NCBI GenBank assembly: GCA_949128115.1
Contig: OX421967.1
Span: forward strand, 22,088,635 to 22,152,634
Source of the DNA: Anaspis maculata
Lineage: Eukaryota > Arthropoda > Insecta > Coleoptera > Scraptiidae
Direction: 5' to 3'
Length of the DNA stretch: 64,000 nt
The notes under the pieces are model-generated. The model saw only the letters and a list, made by a program, of their open reading frames with translations. It did not search any database and was not told where the DNA came from. Positions 49,178 to 59,940 of this stretch are shown one piece after another (within the stretch, counting starts at the first letter, position 1; every line of letters begins with the position of its first letter). The translations under genes and the position numbers were made by a program.

Positions 49178-51388
49178 GCTACTATAGTCCGGATGCTAGT
49201 AGCATAAAATGTAATGAACCTTGCATTTTTTTATGAGAAGATGCTACTTGGTGGAAATGTTCTTTGCATCATACTCTTCCGATCCAGAAAGGTAGCCATC
49301 AGCGCCATCCATGCCGGCAGCGTATACAGGGTGAAACAGAGAAAAAAGTTGGAAAATTATATTTAAATAACCGAAGCACGTGGAGACCTGTAATTCACCA
49401 CATACATTAACTGTGTTATGCTCATGAAGTCACAGCAAACCGTTCTTGATTCCCTTGAACCATCTTTGAAATGTAGGGGAAAACAGCAAAAAATACACTC
49501 TTTTTTTCATAAATAACTGATTCTTTGAGATATTGACACAATACTTGGTATTTCTACAAAAATAATGTTAGAAATGATATGAGCTGGGTAGCCAATTCCT
49601 AAGCCAACTTTGTCAACTTTTTTTTCCTCTTGAGCACCATCTTGAATCTGCCCTGTGAGGCATCGTTGAAAAAAAGTGATTGGTTATCATAATATTAATA
49701 ATGGTAATATGTAATCATTGCATCGTAAAAACAACCTCCTCATCATAATTTAGTGACCTCTTCGGCGGGAAAGAATTGCCATTCACATATATTTTCTGGC
49801 TCTTCAAAGCTTTAAAGTCCATGATGGCATTTGCAACATCTGGAATGGTAAAATATGTTACGCATTATGAACCTTGATGTACTTTGAGGTAGCCTACCAA
49901 GCTTTGCAATCATCAATTGAAAGGTTTGTTCTTAAAAGCTGTTTGAACAAAATTTGTTTAATTTTTTTATGGATAATGCAAAATATTGGATCTTTCACCC
50001 TTATTTGATCCCTCGTTGAGGAAAGCCTGAAACCGAAAGGCTCCAAAATTTGATGCTAATGGTTTACTGAGAACTGCTCTTCAATGTGTAGTTGTCAGAA
50101 TCTGCATAGTTGCGTTCAGATTCCAGACAGAGAGGCAAAGAGCGACAAAGAAGTTCATGCAGTGGAAAAAGATACAACTTTCAATGCAACGGAGAAATCC
50201 CGGAAATGTCCCTTTTAGATAGGCTTCCCGCAATACACAGGTTCTGTAAGACTCTCAAGCGTGGGTGAAAGGCTTGAAACATTACTAACTTGAGGCAACA
50301 GTGTACCAAATTGCACATCTATGTTATAAAAATCAAGGTCTCCGGACAGCTTTCAGTCTAGCTCTGGACTAGTTTTTTCTCGACTGTAATTTATGTCTTT
50401 TTTCACTGCATGAACTTCTTTGTCGCTCTCTGTCTGGAATCTAAACGCAACTATGCAATTTTTGACCACTAAACATTGAAGAGCACTTCCCACTGAACCA
50501 TTATCATGAAAAATTCGGAGACTTTCGGTTTCAGGCTATCCTCAGTGAGGGATCAAGTAAGAGCGAGAGACCCAATATTTTGTATTTTTCATAAAAAAAC
50601 GACACAAATTTTGTTCAAACAGCTTTTAAGAACAAACCTTTTAATTGATGATGGTGAAACTTGATATGCTACCTCAAAGTACATCAAGGTTTATAATGTT
50701 CAACATAATTCACCATTCCAGATGTTGCAAATGCCATCATGGGCACTTAAGCTTTGAAGAGCCAAAAAATACGTGAATGACAATTCTTTCCCGCTGAAGA
50801 GATCACTAAATTATGATGAGGAGGTTGTTTTTGCGATGCAATGATTTCATGGGTCCATTATCATAATAACCAATCACTTTTTCAACGATGCCTCACAGGA
50901 CAGATTCAAGATGGTGCTCAAGAGGAAAAAAAGTTGACAATCGTATTTCTGGAAATAGTTGGCTTAGAAATTGGCTACCGAGCTCATATCATTTTTCTAA
51001 CATTACTTTTTGTGGAAATACCAAGTATTGTGTCAATATCTCGAAGGAATACTTATTTATGGAGAAAGAGTGTTCTTGTTTTTTTTCTGGTTTTCCCCTA
51101 CATTTCAAAGATGGCTCAAGGTAATCAAGAACAGTTTGCTGTGACTTCATAAGCATAAAATAGGTAATGTGTATGGTGAGTTACACGTCTCCACATGTTT
51201 CGGTTAATCAAATATAATTTTTCAACTTTTTTTTCTGTATCACCCTGTATACGCCGCTGGCATGGATGGCGCTGATGGCTACCTTTCTGGATCGGAAGAG
51301 TACGATGCAGAGAACATTTTCACCGAGTGGCATCTTCTCATAAAAAAATGCAAGGTACTTTTAACTAGCATCCGGACTACTAGCTATT
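49178..51388. mobile_element. 2.2-kb palindrome with two nested sets of inverted ends
   Basis: Arms of about 1.02 kb (49178-50200 and 50370-51388) mirror each other around a spacer near 50285. At 49325 and 51249 the arms contain TACAGGGTGAAACAG and CTGTATCACCCTGTA, the end motif seen elsewhere as MITE termini. The inversion does not stop there. GCCATCAGCGCCATCCATGC, CATCATACTCTTCCGATCCAG and AGTCCGGATGCTAGT outside it are also mirrored. Frames such as 50841-51152 are mirror artefacts with no domain. Confidence 0.85.
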
Positions 51389-51736
51389 ACAAGATCGAGC
51401 AGAGTTATTATAAATGAACAGTCCCGTCCAGCACGCCCTATCCCCCGGGTATTGTCATCGAGACTGAACGCGTTTTACCCTGTTCGAGTTCCATCGGTGT
51501 CGGGGCACTCGATGCGGGTGCGGGTGCTATATAACTTTCTGCAGAGTACTCGAAAGTGAGACTCCCGTGTAGCGCCATCTATGATTGGCACACCGCAATG
51601 TTTATACGGAGGCACAAGTGACCGCGGAGGCTTTCGTCAGCCGACTGCACCGACAATTGTTCTCCCCACATAGGTTGAAGAGTGTCTATTGGGTACAGAG
51701 TGGGATAATAATATGTGTGGAACTGTCAGTTGAACG
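51389..51736. other. GC-richer stretch, no gene recognised
   Basis: The sequence has a CCCGGGTATTG patch and a GCTATATAAC box near 51528. It continues on the minus strand downstream of the Gag relic and may belong to the same decayed retroelement, but no protease or RT motif was readable. Confidence 0.35.
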
Positions 51737-52003
51737 CTACCTTTGCCCGAAGTCCCGACGCAGATGTCCCGGTTTTCCACAGTCGAAGCAACGCGGTTTT
51801 TCTCGAGCTCATGGCTCGCCTTGAGGTCTGTTCCGAGATACAGCGCCGAGGATTTCCTCCAACATTTCCTTTGCAGATTTCTCGGGAGTTTTTTTTTTCA
51901 TCGACATTTTTTCTGTGGCGTTACTGCTGGGCACGTTATTTACCATATTCCAGTTGACATTTATATTAGTGCATTTCGTCCGGAAACGTTTTGAGGGAGA
52001 CAT
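51737..52003 (-). pseudogene. Gag nucleocapsid (zinc-knuckle) relic
   Basis: One minus-strand frame opens at 52003 with a Lys-rich segment (KKKTPEKSAKEMLEEILGAV), meets an in-frame TGA near 51809, and continues into CFDCGKPGHLRRDF before stopping at 51737. The C-x2-C-x4-H-x4 spacing is that of a retroviral-type CCHC knuckle. The last Cys is replaced by Phe (TTC), so zinc binding would be impaired. The basic stretch followed by a knuckle fits the end of a retrotransposon Gag. A LINE ORF1 is an alternative, though those usually have more than one knuckle. Confidence 0.65.
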
Positions 52004-53430
52004 TTTTTCCTATCCCGTCCACTAACAGGTACAGCTGTCTATGTGCTCTTTCAAGAATGCAGATGACAGTTACTTCGTTAGCCAAACATGAGAATTACCA
52101 AGTCCTTCCATACAAAAATCCAACAGAAGAGTGTAAAAACTGGTTAATTCAAGAGTTAGTGAGTGTTGAACCTTATTTTCCATCAAGACCCTTATTGGTT
52201 TATCAAGCAGTGCTTCCTTAAACTGTTCATAACTAAAGTTTACCACCTATTAGCCTTTATATAAATCAGTTTTCACTCTCTTGTCAAATTTCGCAAAAGG
52301 ACTTACGCGATTCCCATGCTAGACCGATGACTTGACCTTCAACCGACTTGACCTAACGATCGCCAATTTCGTTTTGCACCATTTCACTATACAGAATTGG
52401 AACCACCTGTATGTAAACAAAAGAAAAATGTAATTTCTCTTGATTTCAATTACAAAATAGTTAAACACAATTTAGCATTGGTAACTAGATGTCGCATGTT
52501 TATGTATTTGGTTTAAATTAAATATAAAAAAAAAGAACATCACGAGCACTCCCTGTGACAGCCCAGCCAACACAATAACGGCCTGCCCTGATTGTGTTGG
52601 ATTTATTCAAATCGAATTATGTAATTAAAATTGATGCGGTAATTTATGGCGTGCCATGCTAAACAGTTGAAGAGTTAAAGGTTCGTGATCTCATCGTATA
52701 TGTAGATATTGTATACAGTAGGATCTGCAGTCAACACCACGCAACAACAGCTGGTGATGGTGACATTTCGATCACACGGTATAACGGGAGCAAAGTTTAC
52801 ATTTTTCTTGGAAAATTTATGGCGTTTGAAAATTGGAATTGGAACTTTATTGAAATTTTTGCTTTGTTACGTTAGAGAAGTCACTTGAATAATGGATGTA
52901 AAAAAACAATTGGATAAATAAATTAATACAAAAAAAAAGGTCACTCATTCGAATAAGCATTTTGGTTTTAGGAAGGCTTGCGGAATCGGACGCGCAAAAG
53001 AAAGGTTTCTTTTTGGCACGAATTCCAAGCGTGATATTAATAAATCATTTTTAATTGACTATTATACAAAAATTGGGCCATCCCTATTTTTTATTATCGA
53101 CACAACATTCAGGCGACCACTTTAAGTGCAGACCTGGGTACCGATACACAAGTACCTACCTAATCATGGTAATTATCGTATTTTCAACCTGTCAATTTTA
53201 GAGTGTCATTTATTCAATGTTTCTTGGACTAATCGCTTAGAATTAGAATAGATAATTGAATCTGATAAAGCGAGCGCCTTGACGTCATAGACTTGTTGAT
53301 AATAATTTATTAGAAATTTGGTCGTTGCCGAATTAATTGTGATAATAAGAAGCTTTTTCGCTAAATGGAATCAAGCATATTTTAATAATTACTGTTGGTT
53401 GTAGAAAAAAGGCAGTTGTAACTACCTATT
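52004..53430. other. No gene recognised
   Basis: A 76-codon plus frame at 51991-52221 has an ordinary amino-acid composition but no motif or supporting context. The rest is AT-rich without repeats that I could detect. Confidence 0.4.
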
Positions 53431-53515
53431 TCACACGGAGTGTATACCGATTTAATCAATTTTGGCTTTCTGTGACTTCAAGCCAAATCAGTACACTCCG
53501 TGTGAGAATTGAAAC
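53431..53515. repeat. 85-bp hairpin
   Basis: TCACACGGAGTGTA at the left pairs with TACACTCCGTGTGA at the right, and GATTTAATCAATTTTGGCTT partly pairs with AAGCCAAATCA inside. It lies ten bases from the solo LTR at 53525 and may be a tiny MITE. Confidence 0.6.
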
Positions 53516-53524
53516 CGTGGGTAT

Positions 53525-54038
53525 TGTTACGTATTCCGCGTACGGATTCGAATATAATTGAGACAATCGTTTTAAAACACACACTGTTTATTACTGCGTA
53601 CTACAATAATTACACGCCAACAATTATTTACTTAGGAATATCGCTGTGATTACTACTCGCTTTTTATTCGCTCGCTACCACTTTGCATTCCAATTCATAA
53701 CTGCTCGTGAGGCGACGATTGATGCCTTACACAGGTCCGACTGATTCATCTCGAATGTTTCATGCATTCTCCAGCAGTTTCCATAGTGACCCGACATACG
53801 GTTTCCATACGACTCCCGAAAAATCTTACACATTACCCGTATAATTCTGCCGTGCTCTAGAACCGGCGCCTCCGCCAAAATGATCAGATGTGTCTTGATC
53901 GAACGTTAAAGGTTCCCAATGTCAAGCCATCGCGTACACTTCTGGAAATATCCAGAGCTCCGCGTTTGTATCTACACCGCGATCTAACGGGAAGAGTCTA
54001 GAAAGATCGCGTGCTATCCAGAATCGCCGCTCGTAACA
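53525..54038 (+). mobile_element. Solo LTR (514 bp) with GTAT target duplication
   Basis: It starts TGTTACGTATTCCGCGTACG and ends CGCCGCTCGTAACA. The tetramer GTAT flanks both sides (53521-53524 and 54039-54042). It is closest in sequence to the copy at 13239, including GATGCCTTA, CTCGAATGTT and CCAGCAGTTTCCATAGTGAC. No primer-binding site or coding DNA follows. Because this copy and that at 45780 each have their own target duplication, they are independent insertions rather than the two ends of one provirus. Confidence 0.85.
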
Positions 54039-54133
54039 GTATGTAGGTACGAGGTGAAGCTGATTAGTGTCGATGCCATTATGAAAAGAAAAGGCATTTT
54101 TTTCTGACCTCCGAGCGTAGGACAGGAATAATA

Positions 54134-54316
54134 ATTAATGTAGGGAGATGTCTCAGACCATCCTATAGGAAAGTCTTGGACCGCTGGATCATAGATCTTC
54201 TGCCTAGAATGCTTCAGCACTGATGAGACCCAAACAGGTCGAAACACGGTGTCTGCTGGATTTCGATGGTGGTTGCTCGATCGGTCTGATGGTCTGAGAC
54301 TTCTCCTCACATTAAT
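54134..54316 (+). mobile_element. 183-bp inverted-repeat element carrying a hammerhead ribozyme
   Basis: ATTAATGTAGGGAGATGTCT followed by CAGACCATC at 54134-54162 is inverted, with two or three mismatches, at 54288-54316 (GATGGTCTGAGAC...CACATTAAT). Between them lies the ribozyme described separately. No protein is encoded. Hammerhead motifs in animals are known from Penelope-like elements and from small retrozymes and SINE-like repeats. This unit could be a remnant of one of these, but no reverse transcriptase lies nearby. Confidence 0.65.
54215..54258 (+). ncRNA. Type I hammerhead self-cleaving ribozyme (predicted)
   Basis: All core elements occur in order. Stem I 5' strand CAGCA (54215-54219) is followed by CUGAUGA (54220-54226). 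Stem II is GACC (54227-54230), loop CAAACA, GGUC (54237-54240). Then come GAAA (54241-54244) and a short stem III, with the last A of GAAA pairing to U54252, C54245 to G54251 and A54246 to U54250. U54252-C54253 is the cleavage dinucleotide, and UGCUG (54254-54258) is fully complementary to the 5' strand of stem I. Further GAA/UUC pairing beyond an internal loop would extend stem I, as in natural type I ribozymes with loop-loop contacts. Stem III is very short, which in related animal ribozymes is associated with weak single-copy and better dimeric activity. Predicted cleavage lies after C54253. Confidence 0.8.
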
Positions 54317-57300
54317 TTAATTATTAGGTACAGCTGTCGTCAATGGAATGTGGATGAATTCTGCCCTTCACTTTTGCACTGCTCGCTGCATACCTATAGA
54401 TTGGTTCTCGAAAATCTCTGGCCAATCAGTAATAGCAATTTTCGAGCTGAACTAGCTCGATTCTAGTGACTCGAAAACGCAGACTTCAGACTTTTTATGT
54501 TGGTAGAAATGTTTACACTACTTATACACCCCAGATTAAGACACACAAACACATTAACATTTTGATTTGACATTTGGTTGAGAGCTCCACGCAGACATTT
54601 ATGTTGTACAGTTTCTGGTGCCGTGTTTTTTCACTTGCACATTTTATGATACAATTCATATTTCCTTTGCATGGTGTCTCCATCATGACAGTTCAGCACG
54701 CACGAGAAATGTCTAATGTCAATGTCTGGACGAGTACCCAGTGCATGCTTTCTTGTTGGGCTTTACGTAAATTCCATTACATCGAATTAAAGACAGATGA
54801 AGTTTGGAATTATACTGTAGGTACTAGAGAATGCTGTTGTTTCTTTATTTGTTTGCACTCACCGTACATATGGTAGGTATATGTATGATAAGTACTTGTG
54901 GAAGAGCTGGCACTCCCTTACCTACTGTTTGACAAAATAATTTTCAATACACACGTGTGCCTATCGCGAAAAAATATAATGACCACAATCAATAATAACA
55001 ATAATTATTGCTTTTTGCTCGCCTTATTCCCAAAGATAATAATAACAATAATATTTATTGTTTATCTATGTTGTTATTACATTCAAATCGAGTGCTGAAA
55101 TCAGAAGATATTATGTTGATTAGAAGTTACAGCTTACAGTTGTCTGTTATTGACTGATGCAATAATAGGTTACTAGCTAGCTCCTAGGTAGGTTATAAGT
55201 AGGTATCTACACAGCTTTACTAAGCTAACTAAAATTAAATTTGTTACTATTACGGCTTTGGTACAGACGTACCGCAACAGGCGTTGGTACACCAACAGGC
55301 GTGAAGTGTCACTTTTGTGGCGCATCAGTAACTTTTTTGGGCTATCCGCTAGATGTCATTCGTTTTCAATCTCACAACTTACTTTTCTGTCACTTGCTCT
55401 TTACAAAGTTTTCAAATTTTGTTGAGCATTTTTTGTGATATTCAGCTGGAAAGTTCTCACTTGCTACATCGATCGGCTCTGACTTTCCTTCTGCTTCGGT
55501 CGCAAGAATCAGATCCAGCCCAAAAACTTGATATGACCAGGCACAGAAGTCAGTCAAAGGCCTACATGGACTGTAGTCCTGTAGAACTGAAGAATTGTAT
55601 TCTTTCCACAGAAATGCGTGTTTTCCTATGAGAATTTTGTGTTCATGGAAAGTTTGTAACGATTTTATTTTCCGCGCGAGGTGTAGTCTACTTTGTGTGT
55701 AGGTACGTAGGTACTTAGGTACTAAATTACAGAGTAGGTACCTAGGCATTTCAAATAAATCGCACGTGAACCGATAAGAGCTGGTGTTCGGCTCAGAGGC
55801 ATCGAGATAGAAGCGAACGGTTTTTGAGTGGGGTTTCTTTCAATAGACGATGAAAAAGAGACGTCGTATAAAATTCACGTGAATATTTAAAAATCCCTGG
55901 CCATCGTGGATTTTCCGAATTTTGGTGGGCCATCCGTGCCAGATCTGACCAGATTCTTCTTTGAAATAAGTGCCCGGTGTGCTGGGGTAAGATATTTATT
56001 GATTAGGTATTCAAATAGGTACAAAATATCAATTTTAGGTCCAACCTCCAACTTCGACTTCCACGTGTAAAAATTATATGTATGTCCACGTCGAAATATC
56101 GTGAAATTCCGTCTATCTGTCTGCAAGGTCTGAGGCAGGATCGAGAAATCCGCACGACGACGTACACGCAACTTTATTTATCGATATCATCATTCATCTT
56201 TATTCATCTTCACTTTTTAACAACGGTTCCATCATCTGTATTTCCGCATCTGTATTTTCTCCACCACGCTGTACACCCGTCAGCATTTGTCAGCATCGCC
56301 GTGACGCCGACAGAAATCTTCTTGTCCCTGCTAGAGCTACGCATTGTCTCGAAATTCTCCTCGATAGGACTCCGTCCGCAATCTGACCGAGACGTCAGCA
56401 CCAAGCAGCGAGACAGCAATATTTTCCGAGGCACATTCCAGAGCGACGCTCCTGTCCGTGAGAATTTTACAATAATTATCCACTAACCTTAGGAATTTAA
56501 GTATTTTAGAGAACAGTATACGTACCAATTTTTATTTCCGCACAAGGTTTGCGCCTAAAAACTGACACCGATTACTTGGGCCCAAGATTTCTGTGACAGA
56601 CGTCACTATTTAAGATAGGTCGTAGCTTGTAGTTTCTTTGATTTACAAAAATGCCCGGGGGGTGTGTTTGATAAGTTCTCACTATTGAGCTTCTCGCGTC
56701 CAAGGATTGTCGTCACGGGACGGCTCAGGATTAACAACGATACGCTACGAATAAATGCGAAATTATTTCACTCAGTTCAACATTTCTAAAAATTCATATA
56801 TCAACATTTATTATTATACAAAACCAATCTTAATTTTCATTAAATAGTCAAAACTAAAATTTTGTTGTAACTCTTTAATTACTCTCAAATTAATAGTTGT
56901 CCTTCACTTTAACACTTACTTCAGTTTTGCTTAGTAGCTACGTCTCACTATAGCACGTTTGGGTTGGGGTAAACCAGGGTAGACTCCCCCGAAATAAAGC
57001 TTCACACCAACATTCCTGGTTGGCGCGATATAAATTTATGTTGTGTGACGTGCAAGAAAAAAACCCACGACCCGCTCTAACCAAAAAGCTGAGTGCCGTT
57101 CGCCAAATGTAGTGGAACTTTCCAAAAATAAGAAAAGGACATTGCATAAAAATGGCGCCCTAACGTCTAGGCCGATTAAAGTGTAGGATTTCTTGGAGAG
57201 TTGAAAGTAAAATTTCGAAGAAAATTTTCTCACTTCTAGCAGTGATAGAATATAGTGGTTTTATCGTGAAGATGCGTTTCATTGTGCGGATGAAATAGAT

Positions 57301-57561
57301 ACATTTCTCCAGAAATTTCCGTAATTTCTTTTTGTGTTAATTGTGAATTGTTTTATCCACGTACGTACATCGTAGGTACCTATAGTGCCTTAAATTTTTT
57401 TGCAGCGGTTAATCGTTTTCTTTAGGTCATTCCCTTATCTATAGTTTTTGTTGCGGACTTATTTAATTTATTGTTAGAAGTCCTTATTTCTCTTCCTTAT
57501 CTAAAATTATCTCTTTTTAATTTTTTGAGTATTTTAATAATTATCTCCAATTAAAAAAAAA
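54317..57561. other. No gene recognised upstream of the Gag-like ORF
   Basis: Frames of 90-134 codons on both strands (54574-54876, 55390-55749, 55887-56171, 56082-56486) overlap or lack motifs. AAT/ATT-rich simple sequence lies near 54990-55060, and TAGGTAC-type microsatellite near 55695-55745. The 600 bp before the Gag-like ORF could be its leader, but I found neither an LTR boundary nor a primer-binding site. Confidence 0.4.
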
Positions 57562-58362
57562 ATGGATCCATCTTTCAAAGCGGTTCATTTATTGAACGAT
57601 GAATTAAACTATGAGCTACGAATTCGAAAGGTAATCTCAAGTAATGATCAAGACAGGCGAAGAAAAATATTGAGTCGACTGTTAGACGTAGAGCGAAAAG
57701 CTGGTACAGATCTGAATTCTTTGAAAGATCCACTTTTCAAATATGATACCGAAAAGGAAGCCATCAACAGTATAATTGATTCCATCAACATATTGATTGG
57801 TGAATTCGAAGGTCCTACTTCCGATTCTCTTTACAAACGTTTGAGATCGAGAATCTTTCACGTTACTGCCCGTGCCTTACGTCTACCAATTAGTTCCAAC
57901 GAAGCTGAAGCAGAAGCCCAAACGGATTTCAAAAACGAAGCCTATGCAAGGTGCATAGAACTCGACGCTGATTTACATGAACGAGTGAAGGAAGAAGACA
58001 CAGCTGCTATTGCACAACAAAATGTTTCTTTATCTCAAACCGTGAGTTCACCGACATCTAACATTCAAGGAGCTGCAGCGGCTCAAACTCAACATGTGAT
58101 TACAGCATATTCCTCAAAAGCCGTACCTGTATATAAATGGGGTGAAACATTCAACGGAGAACGAAAGAATGTAATTCCTTTTCTTGAAAATATTGAAGAA
58201 CTTATGAAAGCGCGACATGTAAGTAAATCCGAACTTTTTACGTCTGCACGAGATTTATTCGTGGGTCAAGCCCGATACTGGTATCGACAAATATTATCAG
58301 ATGTAAGTAATTGGGATTCTCTGGTGGAAGCATTAAAACGAGACTTCAATATAGCAGATTAG
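57562..58362 (+). CDS. Gag-like (retrotransposon capsid) protein, intact 266-aa ORF
   Basis: The uninterrupted frame starts at an ATG in good context (AAAAATGG) and ends with TAG. Residues about 10-50 contain LNDELNYELRIRKV and an RRRKIL...ER segment, the N-terminal pattern of many insect retroelement Gag proteins. A low-complexity Ala/Gln/Ser linker follows (about 150-185). From residue 188 to the end lies a capsid-type domain with YKWGETFNGE, VIPFLENIEEL, ARHVSKSELF, ARDLFVGQARYWYRQI and W..LVEALKRDF, in the order typical of Ty3/gypsy-type Gag. The usual remaining capsid helices and the CCHC knuckle are missing, and the frame stops four residues after KRDF. It may be a 3'-truncated retroelement copy or, since it is free of stops among ruined neighbours, a captured (domesticated) Gag. 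No protease or RT follows. Confidence 0.75.
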   Translation: MDPSFKAVHLLNDELNYELRIRKVISSNDQDRRRKILSRLLDVERKAGTDLNSLKDPLFKYDTEKEAINSIIDSINILIGEFEGPTSDSLYKRLRSRIFHVTARALRLPISSNEAEAEAQTDFKNEAYARCIELDADLHERVKEEDTAAIAQQNVSLSQTVSSPTSNIQGAAAAQTQHVITAYSSKAVPVYKWGETFNGERKNVIPFLENIEELMKARHVSKSELFTSARDLFVGQARYWYRQILSDVSNWDSLVEALKRDFNIAD

Positions 58363-58394
58363 TAGGTACGGGGTCAGTTGAGCCAGACGTTTCT

Positions 58395-58625
58395 AGGGAC
58401 TTTTATCTGGTGACTTTTGGTTGGCAACACTGAATCTAGTGACTTTTTTGACAGGTCGTTAAGCATTGGATCTGCATTACCGGCATTTGACAGGTGGCGC
58501 GGGAAATTTTAAAAGTTTTTAGATCATCTGGTGACTTTTGGTTATTATCACTGAATCTAGTGACTTTTTTGACTGATCGTCAAGCATTTATTCTGTATTA
58601 CCGGCATTTGACATGTGGGAGATTT
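58395..58625. repeat. Tandem duplication of a ~121-bp unit
   Basis: The phrase ATCTGGTGACTTTTGGTT starts at 58405 and again at 58526, followed in both by CACTGAATCTAGTGACTTTT and ATTACCGGCATTTGACA. It lies directly after the Gag-like ORF and may mark the sequence that truncated it. Confidence 0.75.
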
Positions 58626-58929
58626 TAACGTGCGGGAAATTTGAAAAGTACGTGGAATTTGGATTTGACAGGTTAGGTCACAGATTGTGTTTGGCAGGAG
58701 ACATTTGTTAGCTTGAAAGCGCGGGATGTTTGAATTCCCTATACCTACTGAAGCACTCCTCATTGTATCTTAACCCTCGCAAACTCTCAAGTGGTTTGGT
58801 TTCAATAGTTATTTTTGGTATATAAACGCAAGCAAATAGAACCATTTTATTGACAGACCAATATACTGTGCTAGTTACATAGACAATAATTACATACAGT
58901 TCAGGGTAAGACCTCAACATCATGATTTA

Positions 58930-59940
58930 TTCGTAGTTTAATTCACATAACTGCTTACATAGACAATTATATTAAATTCAAAATAAAGCACAAACAGGTG
59001 ATCATAAAAAAATTTACAGTATTGATTATACATACAAACATTGATTACTAAAATTACTTGAAATCGAAGTACGTTCGATAAAATTTCTTAGTTGCTTACA
59101 TAGACAATTACGACAAATTGAAATAAGGCACAAACAGGAGGTGATCGTGAACGATTTTTCATAGCTGAGTATACAGGCATCAACTACCTATAATCGAGAA
59201 ACATCTAATACATGTTCTTAGTTGCTTACATAGACAATTACGTGAAACTTAAAATAAGGTACAAACAGGTGAGCATGAATGACTTTTCATAGCTAAGTAT
59301 ACAGACATTATTCACTTGAAATCGAAGTACATTTGATACAATTTCCCAGCTGATTACCGCATACCATTACATGAAATTTGAAATAAGGCACAAACAGGTG
59401 ATAATAAACAAATTTACATAGTTGATTATACATAGAAGATATGCACACGAACATAAAATCGAAGTACATTTGACTATTTCTTAGTTGATTACATAATATA
59501 CAATTACATGAAATTCAAAATAGGGCACGAAGAGGTGATCATAAACAAATTTACAGTGTTGAATAATACAAACTTGAATTACTCAAAATCGAAGTACATT
59601 CAATACAATTTCTTAGTTACTTACATAGGCAATTACGCGAAATTCAAATAAGGCCAAAACAGGTGTTCATGAGCGATTTTTATAGCTGATTACACAAACA
59701 TTGAATACTTTAAAATAGGAGTAGGTACTTTTAATACAATTTCTTAGTTGATTATACCATATAAAATTATTTGAAATTTGAATTAAGGCACAAACAAATT
59801 ATAATAAACGAATTTATAGGGTTGATCACACAAATATCAATGACCTGAAATCGAGGTACATTTTTAATACAATTTCTCAGTACAAACATCATTCACCCAA
59901 AGTCGAAGTACACTTAACACGACAACTTGATGGTCGGCAG
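58930..59940. repeat. ~130-bp satellite, about seven copies
   Basis: GGCACAAACAGGTGAT or a variant recurs near 58991, 59131, 59262, 59391, 59527, 59654 and 59791. It appears with ACATAGACAATTAC, CGAAGTACATTTGATACAAT and TTCTTAGTTG in the same order in each unit. Copies are 127-140 bp and diverged. There is no coding capacity. Unit length and divergence exclude a CRISPR array. Confidence 0.8.

Noticed and set aside
45780..54038. Two same-orientation LTRs as ends of one provirus
   Set aside because: Each LTR has its own identical 4-bp flanks, the DNA between them is made of unrelated foldbacks, and no pol is present.
56082..56486. 134-aa plus frame overlapping minus frames before the Gag-like ORF
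   Set aside because: Overlapping frames on both strands reflect locally low stop density. No domain is recognisable.
58930..59940. Regularly spaced repeat resembling a CRISPR array
   Set aside because: The whole ~130-bp unit is repeated and diverged, without constant short repeats and unique spacers. The DNA is eukaryotic.
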